Assembly (NCBI RefSeq): GCF_900095865.1
Contig: NZ_FMIZ01000006.1
Location: 186,001-250,000, forward strand
DNA: 64,000 nt
Source: Massilioclostridium coli
GTDB taxonomy: Bacteria; Bacillota; Clostridia; Oscillospirales; Ruminococcaceae
Direction: 5' to 3'
Both the position numbers and the translations under genes were made by a program. This document shows positions 63,467 through 64,000 of this stretch, one piece after another. Under the pieces are notes generated by a model. The model did not search any database and was not told the DNA's origin. It saw nothing but the letters and a program-made list of their open reading frames with translations. Every line of letters starts with the position of its first letter. The stretch's first letter is position 1.

Positions 63467-64000
63467 TTATTTTTCTTCCTGAATTTCCACTTTATCAAAA
63501 AATAAATTGACGATCAGGATGAAAACTCCAACCACAATCAATAGAATTGGAATGAACAAAAATAATGTAAAGGAAAAAAAGAAAAACTCGATTATTTTAA
63601 CCGGAGAAAAGCTACCTGCCATGATAGAAAGTGCTCCATATCCTACTATCAAAAGAATCATACCCGCCCAAATACGGATAAATCTCCCGGAAACTCCTAT
63701 CATCACAAGGAACATAAAGAGAGGAATAGCAACAAACAAAAATCCTATAAATATCATGGCATTATCACTATTGGTTCCAACAATAATTGCATTTTCTGGG
63801 GCATTCGGGTCATATTTTATTTGTTTGGTACTGCCTATCTCTGGAATTACACCAGAACCATAGTCAGTGGCAACGGTATAGTCCTGCCCATTAACTGTAT
63901 ACTGATAAATTAACTGATATGTATCATTGGTGTGCTTGTGTCTAACCGCATCATAACCACCTTTCGAATACAGAGTATAATCCACAAAATATCCTTCAAT
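63467..64000 (-). CDS. DUF3592-like membrane protein, cut by right window edge
   Basis: The frame is open to the edge (178 codons, beginning IEGYFVDYTLYSKGG... within a longer gene), so the true start lies outside the window. LIYQYTVNGQDYTVATDYGSGVIPEIGSTKQIKYDPNAPENAII is the DUF3592 signature, followed by three membrane helices and a short charged tail. No known function. Confidence 0.75.
   Translation of the reverse strand: MEGYFVDYTLYSKGGYDAVRHKHTNDTYQLIYQYTVNGQDYTVATDYGSGVIPEIGSTKQIKYDPNAPENAIIVGTNSDNAMIFIGFLFVAIPLFMFLVMIGVSGRFIRIWAGMILLIVGYGALSIMAGSFSPVKIIEFFFFSFTLFLFIPILLIVVGVFILIVNLFFDKVEIQEEK

Overview
The window looks like chromosomal DNA of a low-GC, spore-forming, anaerobic Firmicute, most likely a gut Clostridia of the Oscillospirales/Ruminococcaceae type. 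The evidence is a SpoIIE sporulation phosphatase, a monomeric [FeFe]-hydrogenase, strong AAGGAGG ribosome sites, the Bacillus/Clostridium order nusA-rnpM-L7Ae-infB, a 6S RNA next to tcdA (as in Bacillus), and DUF1540/DUF1292/DUF6483 small proteins typical of this group. The left and right edges cut genes (a MYG1-like protein and a DUF3592 protein). No phage, integrase, intact IS or CRISPR array was seen, so this is mostly core genome with a few accessory islands.

Layout. 0-5.5 kb: MYG1-like, DUF1540, phosphoribosyltransferase-like, then a thiamine salvage operon (thiW-thiM-thiE-thiD, minus strand) behind a TPP riboswitch and terminator. 5.7-14.8 kb: [FeFe]-hydrogenase, Cys-rich protein, solitary MazF-like toxin, HAD phosphatases, spoIIE, and an NfeD/SPFH pair. 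14.8-16.4 kb: a gene-poor 1.3 kb stretch with a near-consensus minus-strand promoter, repeated motifs and a terminator (candidate long noncoding RNA or decayed locus). 16.4-20.1 kb: DUF1292, 6S RNA, tcdA, a split TSUP permease, a lipoprotein and a structured four-hairpin element. 20.1-27.4 kb: a 2049-residue cell-wall GH78 rhamnosidase-like enzyme with its own promoter/operator/leader terminator, then tRNA-Leu(UAG) and tRNA-Ala(CGC).

27.8-36.6 kb: a minus-strand translation/transcription operon rimP-nusA-rnpM-ylxQ-infB-rbfA-nrnA-truB-ribF, preceded by an Sfp-type transferase. 36.7-43.8 kb: DUF89 protein, an Lsa-type ABC-F ribosome-protection ATPase with an attenuator leader and six-codon leader peptide, a two-component system with a third coupled gene, a C39 peptidase, and a truncated zinc-ribbon gene. 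44-51 kb: HAD hydrolase, a PNPOx-like protein with thiamine pyrophosphokinase, an ECF sigma factor with an RsgI/PepSY anti-sigma, an SDR reductase and NAD synthetase. 51.5-64 kb: DUF5050 surface protein, thioesterase, DUF6483, the branched-chain pathway genes ilvC and ilvB-ilvN, an AAA ATPase (DUF815), a YbaK-like deacylase, a polysaccharide deacetylase with a coiled-coil partner, a permuted papain-like hydrolase, an M29 aminopeptidase and the partial DUF3592 gene.

The genes link up in a few places: thiamine salvage at 2.5-5.3 kb and thiamine pyrophosphokinase at 45 kb together lead to TPP, which acetolactate synthase (IlvB) uses as cofactor. Several regulated units can be read directly from sequence: TPP riboswitch control, ABC-F attenuation, a LacI/CcpA-like operator at the rhamnosidase promoter, and direct repeats in front of the response regulator. 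All functions are inferred by reading motifs by eye; no database search was possible.
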